A stretch of 64,000 nt of DNA from Inquilinus limosus DSM 16000 (GTDB lineage: Bacteria > Pseudomonadota > Alphaproteobacteria > DSM-16000 > Inquilinaceae): NCBI RefSeq assembly GCF_000423185.1, contig NZ_AUHM01000020.1, forward strand, positions 1 through 64,000. Direction: 5' to 3'. A program made the translations under genes and the position numbers. This document shows, piece by piece, positions 36,739 to 44,389 of the stretch. The first letter of the stretch is position 1. The number at the start of each line of letters is the position of its first letter. The notes under the pieces are model-generated. The model was given only the letters and a program-made list of their open reading frames with translations, was not told where the DNA came from and searched no databases.

Positions 36739-36902
36739 TCTCGGCCTCGTCTGCTGCGCCCGCAGAGAATACAGGCGCCACCTGCCAGGGAGTGTCAGCT
36801 ATTCCGCGCCGGGGGAATCGATGACGCCGAGCCATCACGGGTCCCCGGCGAGCCCGCCGCGGTGTAGTCTCGCTCCACCTGTCGCGGAGCGGACCATCCC
36901 GA

Positions 36903-37529
36903 GTGGCATCGAACGGCAGTTCCTGGGCATCGCGCGGCGATCCGCGGCAACTCTCGCTGGACTTCGGGTTGCCGCAGACGCCTTCGATGTCGCCGGATCG
37001 GATCTTCTTCGCGATCCTCCCGTCGCCGGCCGATGCCGCCATGATCCGGGCGCAGGCGGAGGCCCTGCGGCTCGACCTCGGCCTGCGGGGACGGTTGCGG
37101 CCGCCGGAGGTCCTGCACATCTCGCTGCAATCCGTGGGCCAGTACCAGTCTTTGCCCTTCGCGCTGGTCGACCGGGCGATGCGCGCCGCCTGGACGATCG
37201 AACTGCCGCGATTCGAGGTGACATTCGACCGGGTGACGAGCTTCGGGGCGGGCAGCGGAGCCCGGCCGGTCGTGCTCCGCTGCGCCGAGGGGAACACCGC
37301 GCTCTTCGATCTGTACGAGGCCTTCGATCCGGCGATGGAGGCCGTCGGCCTGCACGGATCCCGCCCGCCTCCCAGGCCGCACCTGACGATCCTGTACGAC
37401 CGGAAGGTCGTTCCCGAGGCGCTCCTCGACGCGCCGATCACCATCCCGGTGCGCGATTTCGCGCTCGTCCACAGCCTCTATGGCGAAAGCCGCCATCTGA
37501 TCCTCGGACGCTGGCCGCTGTGCGGATGA
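36903..37529 (+). CDS. 2'-5' RNA ligase/cyclic phosphodiesterase-family protein
   Basis: This 208-residue protein of the 2H phosphoesterase superfamily has both signature motifs, HISLQSVGQ (about 70-78, H-x-S) and HLTILYD (about 159-165, H-x-T), and the opening RIFFAILPSPADA. RQLSLDFGLPQ before it is common in close relatives, so the GTG at 36903 is kept; ATG 36987 is the alternative. Relatives open 2',3'-cyclic phosphates or ligate RNA ends; the biological substrate is unknown. Confidence 0.85.
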   Translation: MASNGSSWASRGDPRQLSLDFGLPQTPSMSPDRIFFAILPSPADAAMIRAQAEALRLDLGLRGRLRPPEVLHISLQSVGQYQSLPFALVDRAMRAAWTIELPRFEVTFDRVTSFGAGSGARPVVLRCAEGNTALFDLYEAFDPAMEAVGLHGSRPPPRPHLTILYDRKVVPEALLDAPITIPVRDFALVHSLYGESRHLILGRWPLCG

Positions 37530-37593
37530 CGGCCGCGTCCGCCGTGCCTATGGTCGGTCTCCGACAGGACTCGGCACCAGGAGCGGAAGCGAC

Positions 37594-37950
37594 ATGGCGA
37601 AGGCGATCACGATCTACGGCATCAAGAACTGCGACACGATGAAGAAGGCGCGGGCGTGGCTGGACCAGCGCGGCGTCGCCTATGCCTTCCACGACTACAA
37701 GGCGGTCGGGATCGACCGCGCCACGCTCGAAGGCTGGGCGCGCAAGGTCGGCTGGGAGGTGCTGCTGAACCGGGCCGGCACCACCTTCCGCAAGCTGCCC
37801 GACGCCGCCCGGGAAGGGCTGACCGAGGCCAAGGCGATCGGGCTGATGCTCGACCAGCCCTCGATGATCAAGCGGCCGGTGCTCGACATCGGCGGCACGC
37901 TGCTGGTCGGCTTCAAGCCGGAGCAGTACGGGGCCGCATTCGCAGGCTGA
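37594..37950 (+). CDS. ArsC/Spx-family reductase (YffB-like)
   Basis: This 118-residue thioredoxin-fold protein starts ITIYGIKNCDTMKKARAWLD with the single active-site cysteine (about residue 14) of the YffB/ArsC family. HDYKAVGIDRATLEGWARKV, NRAGTTFRKLP and MIKRPVLDIGG (cis-proline region) follow. YffB-type members are glutathione-dependent thiol reductases rather than true arsenate reductases. GGAGCGGAAGCGAC precedes the ATG. Confidence 0.92.
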   Translation: MAKAITIYGIKNCDTMKKARAWLDQRGVAYAFHDYKAVGIDRATLEGWARKVGWEVLLNRAGTTFRKLPDAAREGLTEAKAIGLMLDQPSMIKRPVLDIGGTLLVGFKPEQYGAAFAG

Positions 37951-38019
37951 GGCCCCGGGGATCCGGCGCGATGTTCACCAGGCGCCGATGGCCACTGACC
38001 GGGCGGAATGCAGGCGCTC

Positions 38020-38330
38020 GGCGAAGCCGCCCGTCCGTTGCGTTCGTGGTCGATCATCAGCAGGGCACGGTTCAGTGCCTCGAACACACCTCTGTCTCGC
38101 CAGGCCGCAAACCAGCGATAAACCGTGCTCGTCGGCGGAAATCGCTTGGAAGAAGCCGCCGTGCTACGCCACCGCGCATTACATAAAAGATCGCATTGAC
38201 GACTTCGCGCGGCGGCCAGGATAGCTGTCGTCCCGTCCGCTTCGGTGCCGGCAGGAGCGGCTCGACCTGTTGCCACTCCGCATCCGTCAAATCCGTTTCG
38301 TATCGAGGCCCCCGCGCGACTATGCTGCCG
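38020..38330 (-). pseudogene. IS5-type transposase remnant
   Basis: Minus-strand fragments match the N-terminal part (orfA) of IS5/IS427-group transposases: RYETDLTDAEWQQVEPLLPA, then PREVVNAIFYVMRGG, and in a second frame FPPTSTVYRWFAAWRD, LNRALLMIDHERNGRAASPS. A frameshift near 38140 and truncation after about 100 residues destroy it. No orfB, inverted ends or target duplication was found, and the flanking 37951-38019 and 38331-38446 hold nothing else recognisable. Confidence 0.8.
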
Positions 38331-38446
38331 GCGAGTGGCTGGGGTCCACATCGCGCTCGCTTCCCAAGATGGCCTGAACAATCCCCAGGAATCACGCGAT
38401 GCTCGGTCGCTCAACCCTTTCGGGATAGGCTCTAGAGAGACGTCCA

Positions 38447-39240
38447 ATGGATCGGGACATCCATCCCTTTGACGAGGCGCATCTGGCCCGGATTGAACCC
38501 GACGACCGTCTCGTGGTGCTCGCCCGGACGATACAGGCGCAGGATTCCCGAACGGAAGCTGAACTTAAGGATCGCGCCATTAACTGGGCACGCTTTGGGG
38601 AAACATGCCTCGGGCAGGCGCTCTATCGGCACCGCTCCGTCTTTCGGAATGCTTCGGAAGCGGCAGTGTGGAGCCATCTCGAACTGAGCTATTTTCGCGA
38701 CATAGTTCCTGCCGACGCCATTCACGAACTCGTCGTCAAGCAGCAATCGGCCGAGACGCAACTGCTGCGCGCGGAGATTCTTTTGACCACTCCCTCGGCC
38801 TTCATACTGCCGCGAAACTGGCAGGGCTCAGCCGATCGGCCCGAACGGCAGGCATCGCTGGAATATATCGAAGTGCAATCGCCATATCTCAGCGAGTACA
38901 GAGCCATCATGCGGAAGTATATCGGCCCGGCCGCCGCGAAGCTCGTCCAGGCGAACAGGATCGGGACGTTCAGGACGATGGAGACAGCGGCAGTGCTCTA
39001 CCGCGACCCGGCGTTGAAGATCGACGGAACCAGATTCACCTATGCGAAGTGGATGCCGACGGCTTCAATGGGTTCGGCCAAGAGTTCGATGCCGCGCTCC
39101 GTGAGGTTTCGCCGGACGGCGGCTTTGCGGCCGTCTTCGCCGGCCTCGACCGCATGCGCATGATACCCCGCTGGACCTTCAACGATCCCGTGGTGGAGGC
39201 GGATGCTGCTGTCGGGCGGGAAGGCATGGTAGAAGCATGA
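38447..39240 (+). pseudogene. Hypothetical (putative ABM/EthD-like) gene broken by a frameshift
   Basis: The frame from ATG 38447 reads well (RAINWARFGETCLGQALYRH, SLEYIEVQSPYLSEYRAIMR, GTFRTMETAAVLYRDPALKI) until about 39025. From there the adjacent frame continues naturally (NQIHLCEVDADGFNGFGQEF, GGFAAVFAGLDRM, PRWTFNDPVVEADAA) to a stop at 39238-39240. One lost base in GACGGAAC would explain it; unrepaired, the protein ends at 39163 with nonsense. The intact protein would have about 264 residues, possibly dimeric alpha/beta-barrel domains. No function is assigned. Confidence 0.65.
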
Positions 39241-39261
39241 GGAATCTCGCCCCGGATCGTC

Positions 39262-39819
39262 CTAGAGCGAGTTTCGAGACAGGCTCTCAGAACGTTTGGT
39301 AGCGGATTCTGCTTCCTGCATTTCGTCCATTCCTAAAAGGATCTCTCGAAGCCATACCTTCTTGGGATCAGGAAGATTGCTGCGAAACGCAAGATGTTCG
39401 ATGGTCGGTCGCAATTTCATTATCTCCCTATCAACCACCATTTGAAGATCTACTTCGCTACTATCCGAATCGATGATTTTCTCTTGTTTTGGTTCCGGAT
39501 AAAAACTGAACAGCCAGTCTGTCAGAATTTCAACGGCGGTCAGTTTTGCCCATTCTTCTCCATGCTGGGCAATTAGACCGAGTATTGGGATAGCAGGAAC
39601 AATCGCAGGATAATAGGTACCCGCTTCGGCATTCCCAAATGCGTATTCCGTGCCCATAACTGCGTTCCACGACGAATCCTCGTCGGAGGCACTTAATATT
39701 CTGCGAAGCTCCCACGGGATCCTCTGTCCCGAGTTCCCCGCCGGCTGCGTCTAGAGTTTCCAATCCATTGCGACGATCGCGTCTTCTATATCAGACAGGG
39801 GCCGCCCCTCGTCATTCAT
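39262..39819 (-). pseudogene. Decayed immunity-like hypothetical gene
   Basis: A start at 39819 gives MNDEGRPLSDIEDAIVAMDW. The next frame reads LETLDAAGGELGTEDP, and a third continues PWELRRILSASDEDSSWNAV, GTEYAFGNAEAGTYYPAIVP, LGLIAQHGEEWAKLTAVEIL to a stop at 39262. The 131-codon piece from ATG 39657 is an open frame by itself. GTYYPAIVPAIPIL followed by a helical stretch resembles HEAT-like immunity proteins found near polymorphic toxins, but this is tentative. GC content is lower than the surroundings. Confidence 0.5.
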
Positions 39820-40030
39820 CGATCACGCCTTCCCCAGAGTGTCGCCTGCAATAGCCTAGCTCTATCGTCACACGAACGAACAGCCGCGGGGTGGAAGATA
39901 CAAGGTTTCCTGGCAGCTTCTGCCCAGTGATGACTGCCTTCCGCCCTTGCCGGCCATTGCCGGCGCTCGCGGCGGCCGGTCCGGTATCGCCAGCCGTCCT
40001 CGACTCCCTTGGTCACCACGAAAACGAATC

Positions 40031-40109
40031 GTCATGGCGAGCCCCGCGGGGGCGTGGCCATCCAGCGCCTCCGGCCCGGACCGCCGCGCAGCTGCCGGCT
40101 CGTGATGAC
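40031..40109. repeat. Extragenic palindromic repeat, copy 3 (GCCCC variant)
   Basis: This element begins GTCATGGCGAGCCCCGCGGG and ends GCTCGTGATGAC. It is closest to the copy at 13733-13820 (shared CGTGGCCATCCAG segment) and less perfect than those at 34782 and 43505. The rest of 39820-40160 holds no gene that I can support. Confidence 0.6.
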
Positions 40110-40160
40110 GTGAAGGCAGTTCTGCTTGACTATATGTTCCTGTTTCGTGCTAATGCAGAG

Positions 40161-41276
40161 ATGGTCGATGCCGCCACAGCCGAGACTCCGTCCGCCGCTT
40201 CGCCGGCCGCGGATGAGGCTGTCCGGGAGACCGAGGTGCTGTCCGGGCTGACGAAGCTCGCCCTGGAGATGGCCCGCGGCTTCCAGGCTCAGGGACTCGC
40301 GGCCCTCGCGGCCGGCGATCTCGACCATGCCGGCAAGGCCGAAAGCCGCTTCAGCAACCTGTTCCTCGCCATCCGCCGCGCCGTCGCCCTCCAGGCCAAG
40401 CTGCGCCGGCAGCGGGAAGAGGCGCAAGCCGCCGCGTCGCCGGCCGCGGACGAGGCCGCGATGCTGTCCGAGCTGACGGAGCTCGCCCTGGCTCTGGCCC
40501 GCGGCTTCCAGGCTCGAGGACTCGCCGCCCTCGCGGCCGGCGATCTCGACCGCGCCGGGGATGCCGAGACCCGCTTCAGCAGCCTGTTCCTCGGCATCCG
40601 CCGTGCGATCGCGCTGAAGGCGAGCCTGCGGCGGCAGCGGGAGGAGGCGCGGCGCGAGGCCGAATGCCGGCGGAAGGCCCGGCAGGACGAGAAGGACGAC
40701 CGGCGCCACGCCGTCGCCCAAGGCGTCGCCGCCGCCATCGCCGATGTTCCCGACACCGAAGCGCAGGAACGGCTGACCGTCGATCTCTGGGACCGGCTGA
40801 CCGAGGACGAGCGCATCGACGTCGACCTCGCCGACACCGCCTTGCCGATCGAGGCCCTGATCGCCAGCCTGTGCCGGGCCCTCTGCCTCCCGCCCCACGG
40901 CCCCCCTCCGGCCGGCGGGGCTGCCGGCGCGGCGAAGGCCGGACCTCCGGCCCGGCCCCGCGCCGCGCCGCCTCCAACCTCTGCCGCACCACCCCGGCCG
41001 AGGAGGCCGGCGGGCCCGAGGGCGAGCGCCGCATCCGCACCGTCGCCGCCGGCGAGATCGACGGCCGGAGCCGGGAGCCCGTCCCGGCTCTGGCCGGGGA
41101 CGACCGGCCGCCCGGCGACACCGCGCCGCCCGATCCGGCTCGGCCCCGTGGCCGGCGCCGATGGACCGACGCCGACTGGGCCGAACACCGTGGCCGCAAG
41201 ACCGAGCGCAACACCCGGTGGCGCCACCTGCAGAGGCTCGCGCATATCCACCGCCACGGCTGAGGCTGGGCGGTGA
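40161..41276 (+). CDS. Hypothetical protein with tandem repeats and probable frameshift
   Basis: The protein has two adjacent repeats of about 75 residues: LSGLTKLALEMARGFQAQGL...DLDHAGKAESRF and LSELTELALALARGFQARGL...DLDRAGDAETRF, each ending with a basic LRRQREEA. DLWDRLTEDERIDVDLADTA, LPIEALIASLCRAL follow. At a run of six Cs (40901-40906) the frame turns into low-complexity P/A/R sequence ending at 41276. The neighbouring frame reads GPEGERRIRTVAAGEIDGRS, GRRRWTDADWAEHRG and stops near 41263, which looks like the true end. No family is recognised. ATG 40134 is an alternative start. Confidence 0.55.
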   Translation: MVDAATAETPSAASPAADEAVRETEVLSGLTKLALEMARGFQAQGLAALAAGDLDHAGKAESRFSNLFLAIRRAVALQAKLRRQREEAQAAASPAADEAAMLSELTELALALARGFQARGLAALAAGDLDRAGDAETRFSSLFLGIRRAIALKASLRRQREEARREAECRRKARQDEKDDRRHAVAQGVAAAIADVPDTEAQERLTVDLWDRLTEDERIDVDLADTALPIEALIASLCRALCLPPHGPPPAGGAAGAAKAGPPARPRAAPPPTSAAPPRPRRPAGPRASAASAPSPPARSTAGAGSPSRLWPGTTGRPATPRRPIRLGPVAGADGPTPTGPNTVAARPSATPGGATCRGSRISTATAEAGR

Positions 41277-41289
41277 CCGGTCCTGCGTC

Positions 41290-41318
41290 TTGTATAAACC
41301 GATCAGTCGGTCTATTAA
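41290..41318 (+). promoter_or_regulatory. Promoter with TetR-type operator
   Basis: TTGTAT (41290-41295) and TATTAA (41313-41318) are separated by 17 bases. Between them lies ACCGA-TCAG-TCGGT (41298-41311), a perfect dyad resembling the operators of NemR/AcuR-like TetR repressors. A TetR gene lies in the operon downstream, so autorepression is likely. The predicted transcription start coincides with ATG 41325, so the first message may be leaderless. Confidence 0.55.
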
Positions 41319-41324
41319 TGAGGC

Positions 41325-41765
41325 ATGCGACGGTCTCCTCATCGCGACCCGGCGGCATCGGGGGCGGAAGGGCCGGCCCTCGGATCCTGGGCGCGGCGGG
41401 GCCGCGCCGGGTTGGCCCGCTTCGCGCGCCGGCATCCGCGGCTCTACGCCGCCCGCCATGTCGTCCGGGCCCTGCTGCAGCTCGCCGTCGCCGCGACCGG
41501 CATCGGCGCCCTGATCTGGATGCTCGTGCCGGAGCTCGGCTGGCCTTGGCTCGACATCGACTGGGGCTGGCTGCGGCTGCTGCCCTGGCCTGACATCGGC
41601 TGGCTCTGGTCCTGGGTCCCGCCGCTGCCGGACTGGCTGAAGATGGTCCTGCACGGGGCGAAATGGGCCGTGCCGATCGTCATCGCGGTTCTGGTCGCGA
41701 TCGACGAGGTGGAGCGCCGGGCCGGCCGCAGACATCCCGGCAATCCCCAATCCCATCCGGAGTGA
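41325..41765 (+). CDS. Hypothetical membrane protein
   Basis: This 146-residue protein has a basic N-terminus and one clear membrane segment (LLQLAVAATGIGALIWMLVP, about residues 50-69). A tryptophan-rich stretch (WPWLDIDWGWLRLLPWPDIG) follows, then a second hydrophobic segment (WAVPIVIAVLVAIDEVERRA). There is no homology that I recognise. It is the first gene of a probable operon with TetR four bases downstream. The promoter-operator immediately upstream suggests repressor control. Confidence 0.6.
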   Translation: MRRSPHRDPAASGAEGPALGSWARRGRAGLARFARRHPRLYAARHVVRALLQLAVAATGIGALIWMLVPELGWPWLDIDWGWLRLLPWPDIGWLWSWVPPLPDWLKMVLHGAKWAVPIVIAVLVAIDEVERRAGRRHPGNPQSHPE

Positions 41766-41769
41766 CCCG

Positions 41770-42369
41770 ATGCGCACGCTCGACCCGGTGAAGCACGAGG
41801 CCAAGCGCCGCCGGATCCTGGAGGCGGCGGCCGAATGCTTCGCCACCAGGGGCTTCCACGACACCCGCACCGCCGACATCTGCGCCGCGGCCGGCATCAG
41901 CTCGGGCAACCTGTTCCATTATTTCCCGAGCAAGCAGGCGATCTTCACGGCGATCTTCGAGCAGGACGGCCGGGACAACGCCGATCGGCTGCGGTCGGCT
42001 CTGGCGGCCGAGGATCCGCTGGCCGCGCTGCTCGAGGTCGTCGAGGCCCAGGCGGCGCAGGCGGACTACCCGCATCTCGGCGGGCTGATGCTGGAGATCG
42101 TGGCCAATGCCAGGCGCGACGCGGCCTTCGCCGAGTTGATGGAGCGCAACGACCGCGCGCTGCGCGACGGGCTGCGGCAGCTGCTCGGCCGCGCCGCGGA
42201 GCGGGGACAGATCGACCCGGAGCTGCCGCCCGACGCGGCGGCGGACTGGATCATGGTGCTGCTCGACGGCGGCTTCGTCCGCGCCGCCGCCGATACCGGC
42301 TTCCGCCCGGCCGACCCGATGCTGCGGCGGATCATCCTGCGCTTCCTCGGGGCGGAGGACGCTCTATGA
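41770..42369 (+). CDS. TetR/AcrR-family repressor
   Basis: This 199-residue protein has the N-terminal HTH RRILEAAAECFATRGFHDTR, DICAAAGISSGNLFHYFPSK (about 15-53) typical of TetR. The C-terminal ligand-binding domain is helical, with LGGLMLEIVANARRDAAFAE. It lies inside an operon whose promoter carries a 5-4-5 dyad. The stop overlaps the next start (ATGA at 42366-42369), so expression of the downstream secreted protein is coupled. The inducer is unknown. Confidence 0.93.
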   Translation: MRTLDPVKHEAKRRRILEAAAECFATRGFHDTRTADICAAAGISSGNLFHYFPSKQAIFTAIFEQDGRDNADRLRSALAAEDPLAALLEVVEAQAAQADYPHLGGLMLEIVANARRDAAFAELMERNDRALRDGLRQLLGRAAERGQIDPELPPDAAADWIMVLLDGGFVRAAADTGFRPADPMLRRIILRFLGAEDAL

Positions 42370-43451
42370 TGCCGGGCTACACACGGCGCCGGGTGATCCG
42401 CGGCGCGGCGGCGCTCGGCGGCGGCCTGCTGGCCTCGGCCGCCGGCGCGGCCGGGCAGGACCTGGCGTTGAAGGGCGTCTGCTACGACACCGGCACGGCC
42501 TATGTGCCGGGATCGCCGTCGCGCGCGGCCTGGCATCCGGCGGCGGTGCGGCGGGACCTCCGCATCATTCGCGAGGCGCTGCACTGCAACGCGGTCTCGC
42601 TGTTCGGCACCGATCACGGGCGCCTGGCGGAGGCCGCTGAGGCGGCCGCGGCGGCCGGGCTTCAGGTGGGGCTGCAGCCGCGGCTGGTCGAGGCCGGGCA
42701 GGACGCGGCGCTGGACCATCTGGCCGAGACGGCGCGGATCGCCGAGGCCCTGCGGGCGCGCGGCGCCGCGGTGACGCTCAGCCTCGGCTGCGAGCTGACC
42801 CTGTTCACCGCCGGCTTCCTGCCCGGCGCGACATTCTTCGACCGGATGGCGGCCTTCGGCACCCTGTCAGCCGACGGCTTCACGGCGCTGAGCGTGGCCC
42901 TCAACAACCACCTCGCCCGGGCCCGCACCGCCGCCCGGTCCCGCTTCCGCGGGCCGGTCACCTATGCGGCCGGGCCTTGGGAGGATGTCGACTGGAGCGA
43001 CTTCGACCTGATCGGGCTGGACCACTACCGGGACGCGTCGAACCGCGCGACCTATGTCGAGGAGCTCCGCGCCTTCCGGCGCTGGGGCAAGCCGGTCGTG
43101 GTCGCGGAGTTCGGCTGCTGTGCCTATGAGGGCGCCGAGGACGCGGGCGGCGACGGCTGGAGCATCGTCGATTGGACGAAACCGGTGCCGGAGCTGAAAG
43201 GCGCTCCGGTCCGCAGCGAGCGGGTCCAGGCGGAGACGATCGGCGAGCTGATCGGGCTCTACCGGGCCGAGGGCATCGCCGGCGCCTTCGTCTACCAGTT
43301 CATCGACACCGGCATGCCCCATTCGCCGGACCCGCGCCGCGACCTCGACATGGCCGGCTACGGCCTCGTCCGGGTGGACGAGGCGGATTCCGGCGACTGG
43401 ACCCCGAAACAGGCTTTCCGGACGGTTGCGGAGCTCTACGGCCAGGGCTGA
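42366..43451 (+). CDS. Exported TIM-barrel, glycoside-hydrolase-like protein
   Basis: This 361-residue protein has a twin-arginine-like leader (TRRRVIRGAAALGGGLLASA) and cleavage after AAGA. The mature part has the pattern of a (beta/alpha)8 hydrolase-type barrel: LALKGVCYDTG, VSLFGTDHGRLAEAAEAAAA, LSLGCELTLF (E in a strand end), FDLIGLDHYRDASN and VVVAEFGCCAYEG (second acidic candidate). Database names for relatives vary, including abortive-infection-like labels that have no support here. Substrate unknown. It is coupled to the TetR gene. Confidence 0.7.
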   Translation: MMPGYTRRRVIRGAAALGGGLLASAAGAAGQDLALKGVCYDTGTAYVPGSPSRAAWHPAAVRRDLRIIREALHCNAVSLFGTDHGRLAEAAEAAAAAGLQVGLQPRLVEAGQDAALDHLAETARIAEALRARGAAVTLSLGCELTLFTAGFLPGATFFDRMAAFGTLSADGFTALSVALNNHLARARTAARSRFRGPVTYAAGPWEDVDWSDFDLIGLDHYRDASNRATYVEELRAFRRWGKPVVVAEFGCCAYEGAEDAGGDGWSIVDWTKPVPELKGAPVRSERVQAETIGELIGLYRAEGIAGAFVYQFIDTGMPHSPDPRRDLDMAGYGLVRVDEADSGDWTPKQAFRTVAELYGQG

Positions 43452-43504
43452 GGCTCATACCGGCGAGTTCACGATCGGACTCTTCCCTCTCCTGGGAAAG
43501 CACC

Positions 43505-43588
43505 GTCATTGCGAGGAGGCGGAGCCGACGAAGCAATCCAGGGGCCGGTGCGAGTGGCCCTGGATTGCTTCGCTGCGCTCGCAATGAC
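43505..43588. repeat. Extragenic palindromic repeat, copy 4
   Basis: GTCATTGCGAGGAGGCGGAG to TGCGCTCGCAATGAC, with perfect arms GAAGCAATCCAGGG and CCCTGGATTGCTTC. It is nearly identical to the copy at 34782-34864. It lies between convergent genes (hydrolase-like + and redoxin -), where it may serve as a bidirectional transcript end. Confidence 0.8.
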
Positions 43589-43608
43589 GATTTTTGGGCT
43601 CGCCGGTA

Positions 43609-44163
43609 TCAGGCGGCTTTCCACTTGATCGAGCACCCCATCGACGGCACCTGGTCGGCGGGCGCCTGGCCGGTCTCGGCGACCTGGAGCATCGCCTCGA
43701 CCAGCTCGCGCCGCGCATGCGGCGGGGGCGGGGTGGTCCGGCCCTCGTCCAGCCGGCCGCGATACTTCAGCCGGCGGTGCGCGTCGTAGCCGAAGAAATC
43801 CGGGGTGCAGACCGCGCCATAGGCCCGCGCCACCGACTGGTCCTCGTCGTGCAGATAGGGGAAGGGCAGGTCATGGGCCTCGTCGAAGGCCTTCATCTTC
43901 TCGAAGCTATCCTCCGGATAGGCCGTGGCGTCGTTGGAGCAGATCGCGGCGAAGCCGATGCCCTCGGCCATCAGCGTCATGGCGTCGTCGGTCAGCCGGT
44001 CGATCACCGCCTTCACATAGGGGCAGTGGTTGCAGATGAAGACGATCACCGTGCCGCGCGGCCCGGCGATGTCGTCCAGGGAATAGGTCCGGCCGTCGGT
44101 GGCGGGCAGGCGGAAATCGGGGGCCGGCAGGTCGAGCTCGAGGGGCGGGGGCGTGGTGGCCAT
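43609..44163 (-). CDS. Thioredoxin-family redoxin (AhpC/TSA-like)
   Basis: This 184-residue protein opens APDFRLPATDGRTYSLDDIA, followed by VIVFICNHCPYVKAVIDRLT (about 38-57) with a C-N-H-C motif where thioredoxins have C-x2-C. DQSVARAYGAVCTPDFFGYD (about 110-129) has the cis-proline. Such proteins are putative thiol peroxidases or reductases of the DUF953/AhpC group. There is no signal peptide, so it is cytoplasmic. Confidence 0.9.
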   Translation of the reverse strand: MATTPPPLELDLPAPDFRLPATDGRTYSLDDIAGPRGTVIVFICNHCPYVKAVIDRLTDDAMTLMAEGIGFAAICSNDATAYPEDSFEKMKAFDEAHDLPFPYLHDEDQSVARAYGAVCTPDFFGYDAHRRLKYRGRLDEGRTTPPPPHARRELVEAMLQVAETGQAPADQVPSMGCSIKWKAA

Positions 44164-44246
44164 GGCGCGCGTCCTTCGCTGCGGAGGTCCGGCCCCAGTC
44201 TACCCGCAAGACAACATCGGCTGCAGCCCACATTGGGATGAGCTCA

Positions 44247-44389
44247 GAGCCTGTTTGAAAATGCGCTGGTGCGAGTCGGCTGGCGGTGGTTTCGAGAACC
44301 GGAGCGCAGCGGACGTGAAAGTCCGTGAGCACCGGAAGCGCAGAAACCGCCGTCAGGCGGCCGCTCCAATAGCATTTACAAGCAGGCTC
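44247..44389. mobile_element. MITE-like 143-bp palindromic element
   Basis: The ends GAGCCTGTTTGAAAATGC (44247-44264) and GCATTTACAAGCAGGCTC (44372-44389) are inverted repeats with 16 of 18 matches. Inside, GGCGGTGGTTTC pairs with GAAACCGCC, and CGGAC-GTGAAA-GTCCG forms an apical stem, so the whole unit can fold into one hairpin. TCA flanks both sides (44244-44246 and 44390-44392), a plausible 3-base target duplication. The right TCA is the stop codon (TGA) of the minus-strand hydrolase gene. It carries no gene and is probably non-autonomous. Confidence 0.7.

Noticed and set aside
38072-38395. An intact small transposase gene
   Set aside because: It covers only the N-terminal part of an IS5-type orfA and is frameshifted, so it is a remnant.
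42366-43451. An abortive-infection (phage defence) gene, as some relatives are named
   Set aside because: The sequence shows a Tat leader and a TIM-barrel-like exported protein, and nothing supports a defence role.
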